Below the pieces are notes generated by a model that saw only the letters and a program-made list of their open reading frames with translations, was not told where the DNA came from and ran no database searches. From Eutreptiella sp. 'Long Island Sound 2002' (lineage: Eukaryota > Euglenozoa > Euglenophyceae > Eutreptiales > Eutreptiaceae), in the NCBI GenBank assembly GCA_964036045.1, contig OZ038385.1, forward strand, positions 44,133,722 through 44,197,721: DNA of 64,000 nucleotides, read 5' to 3'. Both the position numbers and the translations under genes were made by a program. Below are positions 46,643 through 59,790 of this stretch, piece by piece. The first letter of the stretch is position 1, and each line of letters opens with the position of its first letter.

Positions 46643-49362
46643 CGTCGGTTGGCCCGCAACCGCCGTCAGTTTCCCCGGGACCGCGACCGCCGTCGGTTGG
46701 CCCGCAACCGTCGTCAGTTTTCCCGTGACCGCGACCGCCGTCGGTTGGCCCGCAACCGTCGTCAGTTTTCCCGTGACCGCGACCGCCGTCGGTTGGCCCG
46801 CAACCGCCGTCAGTTTCCCCGGGACCGCGACCGCCGTCGGTTGGCCGGCAACCGTCGTCAGTTTTCCCGTGACCGCGACCGCCGTCGATTGGCCCGCAAC
46901 CGCCGTCAGTTTCCCCGGGACCGCAACCGCCGTCGGTTGGCCCGCAACCGCCGTCAGTTTCGCCGGGACCGCGACCGCCGTCGGTTGGCCCGGGACCGCG
47001 ACCGCCGTCGGTTGGCCCGCAACCGCCGTCAGTTTCCCCGGGACTGCGACCGCCGTCGGTTGGCCCGCAACAGCCGTCATTTTCCGCGGGACCGCGACCG
47101 CCTTCCGTTGGCCCGCAACCGCCGTCAGTTTCCCCGTGACCGCATCCGCCGTCGGTTGGCCCGGGACCGCGACCGCCGTCGGTTGGCCCGCAACCGCCGT
47201 CGGTTGGCCCGGGACCGCGACCGCCGTCGGTTGGCCCGCAACCGCCGTCAGTTTCCCCGGGACCGCAACCGTTGTCAATTTCACCGGGACCGCAACCGCC
47301 GTCGGTTGGCCCGGGACCGCGACCGCCGTCGGTTGGCCCGCAACCGCCGTCAGTTTCCCCGGGACCGCAACCGCCGTCAGTTGGCCCACAACCGCCGTCA
47401 GTTTGGCCGGGACCGCGACCGCCGTCGGTTGGCCCGGGACCGCGACCGCCGTCGGTGAGCCCGCAACCGCCGTCAGTTTCCCCGGGACCGCGACCGCCGT
47501 CGGTTGGCCCGCAACCGTCGTCATTTTCCCCGGGACCGCGACCGCCTTCGGTTGGCCCGCAACCGCCGTCAGTTTCCCCGTGACCGCAACCGCCGTCGGT
47601 TGGCCCGCAATCGCCGTCAGTTTCCCCGGGACCGCGACCGCCGTCGGTTGGCCCGCAACCGCCGTCAATTTCCCCGTGACCGCGACCGCCGTCGGTTGGC
47701 CCGCAACCGCCGTCATTTTCCCCGTGACCGCGACCGCCGTCGGTTGGCCCGCAACCGCCGTCAGTTTCGCCGGGACCACGACCGCCGTCGGTTGGCCCGC
47801 AACCGCCGTCAGTTTCCCCGTGACCGCAACCGCCGTCGGTTGGCCGGCAACCGTCGTCAGTTTCCCCGGGACCGCGACCGCCGTCGGTTGGCCCGCAACC
47901 GCCGTCAGTTTCCCCGTGACCGCGACCGCCGTCGGTTGGCCTCCAACCGTCGTCAGTTTCCCCGGGACCGCGACCGCCGTCGGTTGGCCCGCAACCGCCG
48001 TCAGTTTCCCCGGGACCGCGACCGCCGTCGGTTGGCCCGCAACCGTCGTCAGTTTTCCCGTGACCGCGACCGCCGTCGGTTGGCCCGCAACCGCCGTCAG
48101 TTTCCCCGGGACCGCGACCGCCGTCGGTTGGCCCGCAACCGCCGTCAGTTTCCCCGGGACCGCGACCGCCGTCGGTTGGCCCGCAACCGCCGTCAGTTTC
48201 CCCGTGACCGCAACCGCCGTCGGTTGGCCGGCAACCGTCGTCAGTTTTCCCGTGACCGCGACCGCCGTCGGTTGGCCCGCAACCGCCGTCAGTTGCCCCG
48301 GGACCGCGACCGCCGTCGGTTGGCCCGCAACCGTCGTCAGTTTCCCCGGGACCGCGACCGCCGTCAGTTTCCCCGGGACTGCGACCGCCGTCGGTTGGCC
48401 CGCAACCGTCGTCAGTTTTCCCGTGACCGCGACCGCCGTCGGTTGGCCCGCAACCGCCGTCAGTTTCCCCGGGACTGCGACCGCCGTCGGTTGGCCCGCA
48501 ACCGCCGTCAGTTTCCCCGGGACCGCGACCGCCGTCGGTTGGCCCGCAACCGCCGTCAGTTTCCCCGTGACCGCAACCGCCGTCGGTTGGCCGGCAACTG
48601 TCGTCAGTTTTCCCGTGACCGCGACCGCCGTCGGTTGGCCCGCAACCGCCGTCAATTTCCCCGTGACCGCGACCGCCGTCGGTTGGCCCGCAACCGTCGT
48701 TAGTTTCCCCGGGACCGCGACCGCCGTCGGTTGGCCCGCAACCGTCGTCAGTTTCCCCGTGACCGCGACCGCCGTCGGTTGGCCCGCAACCGCCGTCAAT
48801 TTCCCCGTGACCGCGACCGCCGTCGGTTGGCCCGCAACCGCCGTCATTTTCCCCGGGACCGCAACCGCCGTTGGTTGGCCCACAACCGCCGTCAGTTTTC
48901 CCGTGACCGCGACCGCCGTCGGTTGGCCCGGGACGGCGACCGCCGTCGGTGAGCCCGCAACCGCCGTCAGTTTCCCCGTGACCGCGACCGCCGTCGGTTG
49001 GCCCGCAACCGTCGTCATTTTCCCCGGGACCGCGACCGCCTTCGGTTGGCCCGCAACCGCCGTCAGTTTCCCCGTGACCGCAACCGCCGTCGGTTGGCCC
49101 GCAATCGCCGTCAGTTTCCCCGGGACCACGACCGCCGTCGGTTGGCCCGCAACCGCCGTCAATTTCCCCGTGACCGCGACCGCCGTCGGTTGGCCCGCAA
49201 CCGCCGTCAATTTCCCCGTGACCGCAACCGCCGTCGGTTGGCCGGCAACCGTCGTCAGTATACCCGGGACCGCGACCGCCGTCGGTTGGCCCGCAACCGC
49301 CGTCAGTTTCCCCGGGACCGCGACCGCCGTCGGTTGGCCCGCAACCGTCGTCAGTTTCCCCG
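45931..49362 (+). repeat. 3.4-kb family II macro-repeat, left copy
   Basis: Matched at offset 3,432 and then, after about 47,400, at offset 3,555 by 49,363-53.0 kb. The 123-bp change in offset reflects a deletion in this copy near 47,400, where TTTGGCCGGGACC joins two parts that are separate in the relatives at 33,840-33,970 and 50,835-50,960. Confidence 0.75.
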
Positions 49363-52300
49363 TGACCGCGACCGCCGTCGGTTGGCCCGCAACCGCCGTC
49401 ATTTTCCCCGGGACCGCGACCGCCGTCGGTTGGCCCGCAACCGCCATCATTTTCCCCTTGACCGCAACCGCCGTCGGTTGGCCCACAACCGCCGTCAGTT
49501 TCGCCGGGACCGCGACCGCCGTCGGTTGGCCCGGGACCGCGACCGCCGTCGGTGAGCCCGCAACCGCCGTCAGTTTCCCCGTGACCGCGACCGCCGTCGG
49601 TTGGCCCGCAACCGTTGTCATTTTCCCCGGGACCGCGACCGCCTTCGGTTGGCCCGCAACCGCCGTCAGTTTCCCCGTGACCGCAACCGCCGTCAGTTGG
49701 CCCGCAACCGCCGTCAGTTTCCCCGGGACCGCGACCGCCGTCGGTTGGCCCGCAACCGCCGTCAATTTCCCCGTGACCGCGACCGCCGTCGGTTGGCCCG
49801 CAACCGCCGTCATTTTCCCCGTGACCGCGACCGCCGTCGGTTGGCCCGCAACCGCCGTCAGGTTCGCCGGGACCGCGACCGCCGTCGGTTGGCCCGCAAC
49901 CGTCGTCAGTTTCCCCGTGACCGCAACCGCCGTCGGTTGGCCGGCAACCGTCGTCAGTATACCCGGGACCGCGACCGCCGTCGGTTGGCCCGCAACCGCC
50001 GTCAGTTTCCCCGGGACCGCGACCGCCGTCGGTTGGCCCGCAACCGTCGTCAGTTTCCCCGGGACCGCGACCGCCGTCGGTTGGCCCGCAACCGCCGTCA
50101 GTTTCCCCGGGACCGCGACCGCCGTCGGTTGGCCCGCAACCGTCGTCAGTTTTCCCGTGACCGCGACCGCCGTCGGTTGGCCCGCAACCGTCGTCAGTTT
50201 TCCCGTGACCGCGACCGCCGTCGGTTGGCCCGCAACCGCCGTCAGTTTCCCCGGGACCGCGACCGCCGTCGGTTGGCCGGCAACCGTCGTCAGTTTTCCC
50301 GTGACCGCGACCGCCGTCGATTGGCCCGCAACCGCCGTCAGTTTCCCCGGGACCGCAACCGCCGTCGGTTGGCCCGCAACCGCCGTCAGTTTCGCCGGGA
50401 CCGCGACCGCCGTCGGTTGGCCCGGGACCGCGACCGCCGTCGGTTGGCCCGCAACCGCCGTCAGTTTCCCCGGGACTGCGACCGCCGTCGGTTGGCCCGC
50501 AACAGCCGTCATTTTCCGCGGGACCGCGACCGCCTTCCGTTGGCCCGCAACCGCCGTCAGTTTCCCCGTGACCGCATCCGCCGTCGGTTGGCCCGGGACC
50601 GCGACCGCCGTCGGTTGGCCCGCAACCGCCGTCGGTTGGCCCGGGACCGCGACCGCCGTCGGTTGGCCCGCAACCGCCGTCAGTTTCCCTGGGACCGCAA
50701 CCGTTGTCAATTTCACCGGGACCGCAACCGCCGTCGGTTGGCCCGGGACCGCGACCGCCGTCGGTTGGCCCGCAACCGCCGTCAGTTTCCCCGGGACCGC
50801 AACCGCCGTCAGTTGGCCCACAACCGCCGTCAGTTTCGCCGGGACCGCAACTGCCGTCGGTTGGCCCGGGACCGCGACCGCCGTCGGTTGGCCCGCAACC
50901 GCCGTCATTTTCCCCGGGACCGCAACCGCCGTCGGTTGGCCCACAACCGCCGTCAGTTTCGCCGGGACCGCGACCGCCGTCGGTTGGCCCGGGACCGCGA
51001 CCGCCGTCGGTGAGCCCGCAACCGCCGTCAGTTTCCCCGGGACCGCGACCGCCGTCGGTTGGCCCGCAACCGTCGTCATTTTCCCCGGGACCGCGACCGC
51101 CTTCGGTTGGCCCGCAACCGCCGTCAGTTTCCCCGTGACCGCAACCGCCGTCGGTTGGCCCGCAATCGCCGTCAGTTTCCCCGGGACCGCGACCGCCGTC
51201 GGTTGGCCCGCAACCGCCGTCAATTTCCCCGTGACCGCGACCGCCGTCGGTTGGCCCGCAACCGCCGTCATTTTCCCCGTGACCGCGACCGCCGTCGGTT
51301 GGCCCGCAACCGCCGTCAGTTTCGCCGGGACCACGACCGCCGTCGGTTGGCCCGCAACCGCCGTCAGTTTCCCCGTGACCGCAACCGCCGTCGGTTGGCC
51401 GGCAACCGTCGTCAGTTTCCCCGGGACCGCGACCGCCGTCGGTTGGCCCGCAACCGCCGTCAGTTTCCCCGTGACCGCGACCGCCGTCGGTTGGCCTCCA
51501 ACCGTCGTCAGTTTCCCCGGGACCGCGACCGCCGTCGGTTGGCCCGCAACCGCCGTCAGTTTCCCCGGGACCGCGACCGCCGTCGGTTGGCCCGCAACCG
51601 TCGTCAGTTTTCCCGTGACCGCGACCGCCGTCGGTTGGCCCGCAACCGCCGTCAGTTTCCCCGGGACCGCGACCGCCGTCGGTTGGCCCGCAACCGCCGT
51701 CAGTTTCCCCGGGACCGCGACCGCCGTCGGTTGGCCCGCAACCGCCGTCAGTTTCCCCGTGACCGCAACCGCCGTCGGTTGGCCGGCAACCGTCGTCAGT
51801 TTTCCCGTGACCGCGACCGCCGTCGGTTGGCCCGCAACCGCCGTCAGTTGCCCCGGGACCGCGACCGCCGTCGGTTGGCCCGCAACCGTCGTCAGTTTCC
51901 CCGGGACCGCGACCGCCGTCAGTTTCCCCGGGACCGCGACCGCCGTCGGTTGGCCCGCAACCGTCGTCAGTTTTCCCGTGACCGCGACCGCCGTCGGTTG
52001 GCCCGCAACCGCCGTCAGTTTCCCCGGGACCGCGACCGCCGTCGGTTGGCCCGCAACCGCCGTCAGTTTCCCCGGGACCGCGACCGCCGTCGGTTGGCCC
52101 GCAACCGCCGTCAGTTTCCCCGTGACCGCAACCGCCGTCGGTTGGCCGGCAACTGTCGTCAGTTTTCCCGTGACCGCGACCGCCGTCGGTTGGCCCGCAA
52201 CCGCCGTCAATTTCCCCGTGACCGCGACCGCCGTCGGTTGGCCCGCAACCGTCGTTAGTTTCCCCGGGACCGCGACCGCCGTCGGTTGGCCCGCAACCGT

Positions 52301-52955
52301 CGTCAGTTTCCCCGTGACCGCGACCGCCGTCGGTTGGCCCGCAACCGCCGTCAATTTCCCCGTGACCGCGACCGCCGTCGGTTGGCCCGCAACCGCCGTC
52401 ATTTTCCCCGGGACCGCAACCGCCGTTGGTTGGCCCACAACCGCCGTCAGTTTTCCCGTGACCGCGACCGCCGTCGGTTGGCCCGGGACGGCGACCGCCG
52501 TCGGTGAGCCCGCAACCGCCGTCAGTTTCCCCGTGACCGCGACCGCCGTCGGTTGGCCCGCAACCGTCGTCATTTTCCCCGGGACCGCGACCGCCTTCGG
52601 TTGGCCCGCAACCGCCGTCAGTTTCCCCGTGACCGCAACCGCCGTCGGTTGGCCCGCAATCGCCGTCAGTTTCCCCGGGACCACGACCGCCGTCGGTTGG
52701 CCCGCAACCGCCGTCAATTTCCCCGTGACCGCGACCGCCGTCGGTTGGCCCGCAACCGCCGTCAATTTCCCCGTGACCGCAACCGCCGTCGGTTGGCCGG
52801 CAACCGTCGTCAGTATACCCGGGACCGCGACCGCCGTCGGTTGGCCCGCAACCGCCGTCAGTTTCCCCGGGACCGCGACCGCCGTCGGTTGGCCCGCAAC
52901 CGTCGTCAGTTTCCCCGGGACCGCGACCGCCGTCGGTTGGCCCGCAACCGCCGTC
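49363..52955 (+). repeat. 3.5-kb family II macro-repeat, right copy
   Basis: The left boundary is a hybrid: up to about 49,362 the sequence follows the 35.8/52.9-kb pattern, and from the T in CCCCGTGACC at 49,363 it follows the pattern after 45,931. A private CCCCTTGACC lies at 49,453-49,462. The right copy retains the 123 bp missing from the left copy at 47.4 kb. The right edge is approximate. Confidence 0.75.
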
Positions 52956-55900
52956 AGTTTCCCCGGGACCGCGACCGCCGTCGGTTGGCCCGCAACCGTC
53001 GTCAGTTTTCCGTGACCGCGACCGCCGTCGGTTGGCCCGCAACCGTCGTCAGTTTTCCCGTGACCGCGACCGCCGTCGGTTGGCCCGCAACCGCCGTCAG
53101 TTTCCCCGGGACCGCGACCGCCGTCGGTTGGCCCGCAACCGCCGTCAGTTTCCCCGTGACCGCAACCGCCGTCGGTTGGCCGGCAACCGTCGTCAGTTTT
53201 CCCGTGACCGCGACCGCCGTCGGTTGGCCCACAACCGCCGTCACTTTCCCCGGGACCGCGACCGCCGTCGGTTGGCCCGCAACCGCCGTCAGTTCCGCCG
53301 GGACCGCGACCGCCGTCGGTTGGCCCGCAACCGCCATCATTTTCCGCGGGACCGCGACCGCCTTCCGTTGGCCCGCAACCGCCGTCAGTTTCCCCATGAC
53401 CGCGACCGCCGTCGGTTGGCCCGCAACCGCCGTCAGTTTCCCCGGGACCGCGACCGCCGTCGGTTGGCCCGCAACCGTCGTCAGTTTCCCCGGGACCGCG
53501 ACCGCCGTCAGTTTCCCCGGGACCGCGACCGCCGTCGGTTGGCCCGCAACCGCCGTCATTTTCCCCGGGACCGCGACCGCCGTCCGTTGGCCCGCAACCG
53601 CCGTCAGTTTCCCCGGGACCGCGACCGCCGTCGGTTGGCCCGCAACCGCCGTCAGTTTCCCCGTGACCGCAACCGCCGTCGGTTGGCCGGCAACCGTCGT
53701 CAGTTTTCCCGTGACCGCGACCGCCGTCGGTTGGCCCGCAACCGCCGTCAATTTCCCCGTGACCGCGACCGCCGTCGGTTGGCCCGCAACCGTCGTCAGT
53801 TTCCCCGTGACCGCGACCGCCGTCGGTTGGTCCGCAACCGTCATCAGTTTCCCCGTGACCGCGACCGCCGTCGGTTGGCCCGCAACCGCCGTCAATTTCC
53901 CCGTGACCGCGACCGCCATCGGTTGGCCCGCAACCGCCGTCATTTTCCCCGGGACCGCAACCGCCGTCGGTTGGCCCACAACCGCCGTCAGTTTCCCCGT
54001 GACCACGACCGCCGTCGGTTGGCCCGGGACCGCGACCGCCGTCGGTGAGCCCGCAACCGCCGTCAGTTTCCCCGTGACCGCGACCGCCGTCGGTTGGCCC
54101 GCAACCGTCGTCATTTTCCCCTGGACCGCGACCGCCTTCGGTTGGCCCGCAACCGCCGTCAGTTTCCCCGTGACCGCAACCGCCGTCGGTTGGCCCGCAA
54201 TCGCCGTCAGTTTCCCCGGGACCACGACCGCCGTCGGTTGGCCCGCAACCGCCGTCAATTTCCCCGTGACCGCGACCGCCGTCGGTTGGCCCGCAACCGC
54301 CGTCGATTTCCCCGTGACCGCAACCGCCGTCGGTTGGCCGGCAACCGTCGTCAGTATACCCGGGACCGCGACCGCCGTCGGTTGGCCCGCAACCGCCGTC
54401 AGTTTCCCCGGGACCGCGACCGCCGTCGGTTGGCCCGCAACCGCCGTCAGTTTCCCCGGGACTGCGACCGCCGTCGGTTGGCCCGCAACCGTCGTCAGTT
54501 TTCCGTGACCGCGACCGCCGTCGGTTGGCCCGCAACCGTCGTCAGTTTTCCCGTGACCGCGACCGCCGTTGGTTGGCCCGCAACCGCCGTCAGTTTCCCC
54601 GGGACCGCGACCGCCGTCGGTTGGCCCGCAACCGCCGTCAGTTTCCCCGTGACCGCAACCGCCGTCGGTTGGCCGGCAACCGTCGTCAGTTTTCCCGTGA
54701 CCGCGACCGCCGTCGGTTGGCCCACAACCGCCGTCAGTTTTCCCGGGACCGCAACCGCCGTCGGTTGGCCCGCAACCGCCGTCAGTTTCGCCGGGACCGC
54801 GACCGCCGTCGGTTGGCCCGGGACCGCGACCGCCGTCGGTTGGCCCGCAACCGCCGTCTGTTTCCCCGGGACCGCGACCGCCGTCGGTTGGCCCGCAACC
54901 GCCGTCATTTTCCGCGGGACCGCGACCGCCTTCCGTTGGCCCGCAACCGCCGTCAGTTTCCCCGTGACCGCATCCGCCGTCGGTTGGCCCGGGACCGCGA
55001 CCGCCGTCGGTTGGCCCGCAACCGCCGTCGGTTGGCCCGGGACCGCGACCGCCGTCAGTTGGCCCGCAACCGCCGTCAGTTTCCCCGGGACCGCAACCGC
55101 CGTCAATTTCACCGGGACCGCAACCGCCGTCGGTTGGCCCGGGACCGCAACCGCCGTCGGTTGGCCCGCAACCGCCGTCAGTTTCCCCGTGACCGCAACC
55201 GCCGTCGGTTGGCCGGCAACCGTCGTCAGTTTCCCCGGGACCGCGACCGCCGTCGGTTGGCCCGCAACCGCCGTCAGTTTCCCCGGGACAGCGACCGCCG
55301 TCGGTTGGCCCGCAACCGTCGTCAGTTTCCCCGGGACCGCGACCGCCGTCGGTTGGCCCGCAACCGCCGTCAGTTTCCCCGGGACCGCGACCGCCGTCGG
55401 TTGGCCCGCAACCGTCGTCAGTTTTCCCGTGACCGCAACCGCCGTCGGTTGGCCCGCAACCGCCGTCAGTTTCCCCGGGACCGCGACCGCCGTCAGTTGG
55501 CCCGCAACCGCCGTCAGTTTCGCCGGGACCGCAACCGCCGTCGGTTGGCCCGGGACCGCGACCGCCGTCGGTTGGCCCGCAACCGCCGTCAGTTTCCCCG
55601 GGACCGCGACCGCCGTCGGTTGGCCCGCAACCGTCGTCATTTTCCCCGGGACCGCGACCGCCTTCGGTTGGCCCGCCACCGCCGTCAGTTTCCCCGTGAG
55701 CGCAACCGCCGTCGGTTGGCCCGCAATCGCCGTCAGTTTCCCCGGGACCGCGACCGCCGTCGGTTGGCCCGCAACCGCCGTCAATTTCCCCGTGACCGCG
55801 ACCGCCGTCGGTTGGCCCGCAACCGCCGTCATTTTCCCCCTGACCGCGACCGCCGTCGGTTGGCCCGCAACCGCCGTCAGTTTCGCCGGGACCGCGACCG

Positions 55901-56637
55901 CCGTCGGTTGGCCCGCAACCGCCGTCAGTTTCCCCGTGACCGCAACCGCCGTCGGTTGGCCGGCAACCGTCGTCAGTTTCCCCGGGACCGCGACCGCCGT
56001 CGGTTGGCCCGCAACCGCCGTCAGTTTCCCCGGGACCGCGACCGCCGTCGGTTGGCCTCCAACCGTCGTCAGTTTCCCCGGGACCGCGACCGCCGTCGGT
56101 TGGCCCGCAACCGCCGTCAGTTTCCCCGGGACCGCGACCGCCGTCGGTTGGCCCGCAACCGTCGTCAGTTTTCCCGTGACCGCAACCGCCGTCGGTTGGC
56201 CCGCAACCGCCGTCAGTTTCCCCGGGACCGCGACCGCCGTCGGTTGGCCCGCAACCGCCGTCAGTTTCCCCGGGACCGCGACCGCCGTCGGTTGGCCCGC
56301 AACCGCCGTCAGTTTCCCCGTGACCGCGACCGCCGTCGGTTGGCCGGCAACCGTCGTCAGTTTTCCCGTGACCGCGACCGCCGTCGGTTGGCCCGCAACC
56401 GTCGTCAGTTTTCCCGTGACCGCGACCGCCGTCGGTTGGCCCGCAACCGCCGTCAGTTTCCCCGGGACCGCGACCGCCGTCGGTTGGCCCGCAACCGCCG
56501 TCAGTTTCCCCGGGACCGCGACCGCCGTCGGTTGGCCCGCAACCGCCGTCAGTTTCCCCGTGACCGCAACCGCCGTCGGTTGGCCGGCAACCGTCGTCAG
56601 TTTTCCCGTGACCGCGACCGCCGTCGGTTGGCCCGCA
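52428..56637 (+). repeat. 4.2-kb segment repeated to the window end, copy 1 (offset 7,363)
   Basis: Matched by 59,791-64,000. It includes the 1-bp deletion pair at 53,004/54,497, TCACTTTCC near 53,243, GTCAGTTCCGCC near 53,290 and CCGTCTGTTTCC near 54,855. Differences from copy 2 are few: GGGACCGCAACC near 55,146 against GGGACCGCGACC, and TGAGCGCAACC near 55,697 against TGACCGCAACC. Confidence 0.8.
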
Positions 56638-57144
56638 ACCGCCGTCAGTTTCCCCGGGACCGCGACCCCCGTCGGTTGGCCCGCAACCGCCGTCAGTTTC
56701 CCCGGGACCGCGACCGCCGTCAGTTGGCCCGCAACCGCCGTCAATTTCCCCGTGACCGCGACCGCCGTCGGTTGGCCCGCAACCGTCGTCAGTTTTCCCG
56801 TGACCGCAACCGCCGTCGGTTGGCCCGCAACCGCCGTCAGTTTCCCCGGGACCGCGACCGCCGTCGGTTGGCCCGCAACCGCCGTCAGTTTCCCCGGGAC
56901 CGCGACCGCCGTCGGTTGGCCCGCAACCGCCGTCAGTTTCCCCGTGACCGCAACCGCCGTCGGTTGGCCGGCAACCGTCGTCAGTTTTCCCGTGACCGCG
57001 ACCGCCGTCGGTTGGCCCGCAACCGCCGTCAGTTTCCCCGGGACCGCGACCGCCGTCGGTTGGCCCCCAACCGTCGTCAGTTTCCCCGGGACCGCGACCG
57101 CCGTCGGTTGGCCCGCAACCGTCGTCAGTTTTCCCGTGACCGCG

Positions 57145-59790
57145 ACCGCCGTCGCGTGCCCCGCAACCGCCGTCAGTTTCCCCGGGACCGCGACCGCCGT
57201 CGGTTGGCCCGCAACCGCCGTCAGTTTCCCCGGGACCGCGACCGCCGTCGGTTGGCCCGCAACCGCCGTCAGTTTCCCCGTGACCGCAACCGCCGTCGGT
57301 TGGCCGGCAACCGTCGTCAGTTTTCCCGTGACCGCGACCGCCGTCGGTTGGCCCGCAACCGCCGTCAGTTTCCCCGGGACCGCGACCGCCGTCGGTTGGC
57401 CCGCAACCGCCGTCAATTTCCCCGTGACCGCGACCGCCGTCGGTTGGCCCGCAACCGTCGTCAGTTTCCCCGTGACCGCGACCGCCGTCGGTTGGCCCGC
57501 AACCGCCGTCATTTTCCCCGGGACCGCGACCGCCGTCGGTTGGCCCGCAACCGCCGTCATTTTCCCCGGGACCGCAACCGCCGTCGGTTGGCCCACAACC
57601 GCCGTCAGTTTCGCCGGGACCGCGACCGCCGTCGGTTGGCACGGGACCGCGACCGCCGTCGGTGAGCCCGCAACCGCCGTCAGTTTCCCCGTGACCGCGA
57701 CCGCTGTCGGTTGGCCCGCAACCGTTGTCAGTTTCCCCGGGACCGCGACCGCCTTCGGTTGGCCCGCAACCGCCGTCAGTTTCCCCGTGACCGCAACCGC
57801 CGTCGGTCGGCCCGCGATCGCCGTCAGTTTTCCCGGGACCGCGACCGCCGTCGGTTGGCCCGCAACCGCCGTCAATTTCCCCGTGACCGCGACCGCCGTC
57901 GGTTGGCCCGCAACCGCCGTCATTTTCCCCGTGACCGCGACCGCCGTCGGTTGGCCCGCAACCGCCGTCAGTTTCGCCGGGACCGTGACCGCCGTCGGTT
58001 GGCCCGCAACCGCCGTCAGTTTCCCCGTGACCGCAACCGCCGTCGGTTGGCCGGCAACCGTCGTCAGTATACCCGGGACCGCGACCGCCGTCGGTTGGCC
58101 CGCAACCGCCGTCAGTTTCCCCGGGACCGCGACCGCCGTCGGTTGGCCCGCAACCGTCGTCAGTTTCCCCGGGACCGCGACCGCCGTCGGTTGGCCCGCA
58201 ACCGCCGTCAGTTTCCCCGGGACCGCAACCGCCGTCGGTTGGCCCGCAACCGTCGTCAGTTTTCCCGTGACCGCGACCGCCGTCGGTTGGCCCGCAACCG
58301 TCGTCAGTTTTCCCGTGACCGCGACCGCCGTCGGTTGGCCCGCAACCGCCGTCAGTTTCCCCGGGACCGCGACCGCCGTCGGTTGGCCCGCAACCGCCGT
58401 CAGTTTCCCCGTGACCGCAACCGCCGTCGGTTGGCCGGCAACCGTCGTCAGTTTTCCCGTGACCGCGACCGCCGTCGGTTGGCCCGCAACCGCCGTCAGT
58501 TTCCCCGGGACCGCAACCGCCGTCGGTTGGCCGGCAACCGCCGTCAGTTTCGCCGGGACCGCGACCGCCGTCGGTTGGCCCGGGACCGCGACCGCCGTCG
58601 GTTGGCCCGCAACCGCCGTCAGTTTCCCCGGGACCGCGACCGCCGTCGGTTGGCCCGCAACCGCCGTCATTTTCCGCGGGACCGCGACCGCCTTCCGTTG
58701 GCCCGCAACCGCCGTCAGTTTCCCCGTGACCGCATCCGCCGTCGGTTGGCCCGGGACCGCGACCGCCGTCGGTTGGCCCGCAACCGCCGTCGGTTGGCCC
58801 GGGACCGCGACCGCCGTCGGTTGGCCCGCAACCGCCGTCAGTTTCCCCGGGACCGCAACCGCCGTCAATTTCACCGGGACCGCAACCGCCGTCGGTTGGC
58901 CCGGGACCGCGACCGCCGTCGGTTGGCCCGCAACCGCCGTCAGTTTCCCCGGGACCGCAACCGCCGTCAGTTGGCCCGCAACCGCCGTCAGTTTCCCCGG
59001 GACCGCAACCGCCGTCGGTTGGCCCGGGACCGCGACCGCCGTCGGTTGGCCCGCAACCGCCGTCAATTTCCCCGTGACCGCGACCGCCGTCGGTTGGCCC
59101 GCAACCGTCGTCAGTTTCCCCGTGACCGCGACCGCCGTCGGTTGGCCCGCAACCGTCGTCAGTTTCCCCGTGACCGCGACCGCCGTCGGTTGGCCCGCAA
59201 CCGCCGTCATTTTCCCCGGGACCGCGACCGCCGTCGGTTGGCCGGCAACCGCCGTCATTTTCCCCGGGACCGCAACCGCCGTCGGTTGGCCCACAACCGC
59301 CGTCAGTTTCGCCGGGACCGCGACCGCCGTCGGTTGGCACGGGACCGCGACCGCCGTCGGTGAGCCCGCAACCGCCGTCAGTTTCCCCGTGACCGCGACC
59401 GCTGTCGGTTGGCCCGCAACCGTCGTCAGTTTCCCCAGGACCGCGACCGCCTTCGGTTGGCCCGCAACCGCCGTCAGTTTCCCCGTGACCGCAACCGCCG
59501 TCGGTTGGCCCGCGATCGCCGTCAGTTTTCCCGGGACCGCGACCGCCGTCGGTTGGCCCGCAACCGCCGTCAATTTCCCCGTGACCGCGACCGCCGTCGG
59601 TTGGCCCGCAACCGCCGTCATTTTCCCCGTGACCGCGACCGCCGTCGGTTGGCCCGCAACCGCCGTCAGTTTCGCCGGGACCGCGACCGCCGTCGGTTGG
59701 CCCGCAACCGCCGTCAGTTTCCCCGTGACCGCAACCGCCGTCGGTTGGCCGGCAACCGTCGTCAGTATACCCGGGACCGCGACCGCCGTC
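57145..59790 (+). repeat. Copy of 37.6-40.26 kb (offset 19,530)
   Basis: Shared private variants include GTCGCGTGCCCCGC (37,622 and 57,152), the TTGGCACGGG units and GGGACCGTG (38,455 and 57,985). Between this copy and the upstream segment at offset 17,091 lie about 2.44 kb of additional dimers, so the 54.5-57 kb interval is either an insertion here or a deletion near 37.5 kb. Confidence 0.75.

Noticed and set aside
45710-54535. A giant repeat protein (2,941 codons, minus strand) and similar long open frames throughout
   Set aside because: Five of six frames are open together because the subunits are 21, 27 and 48 bp long. Frames overlap on both strands, are cut by 1-bp length changes, have no upstream unique sequence, and no frame shows preferential silent change.
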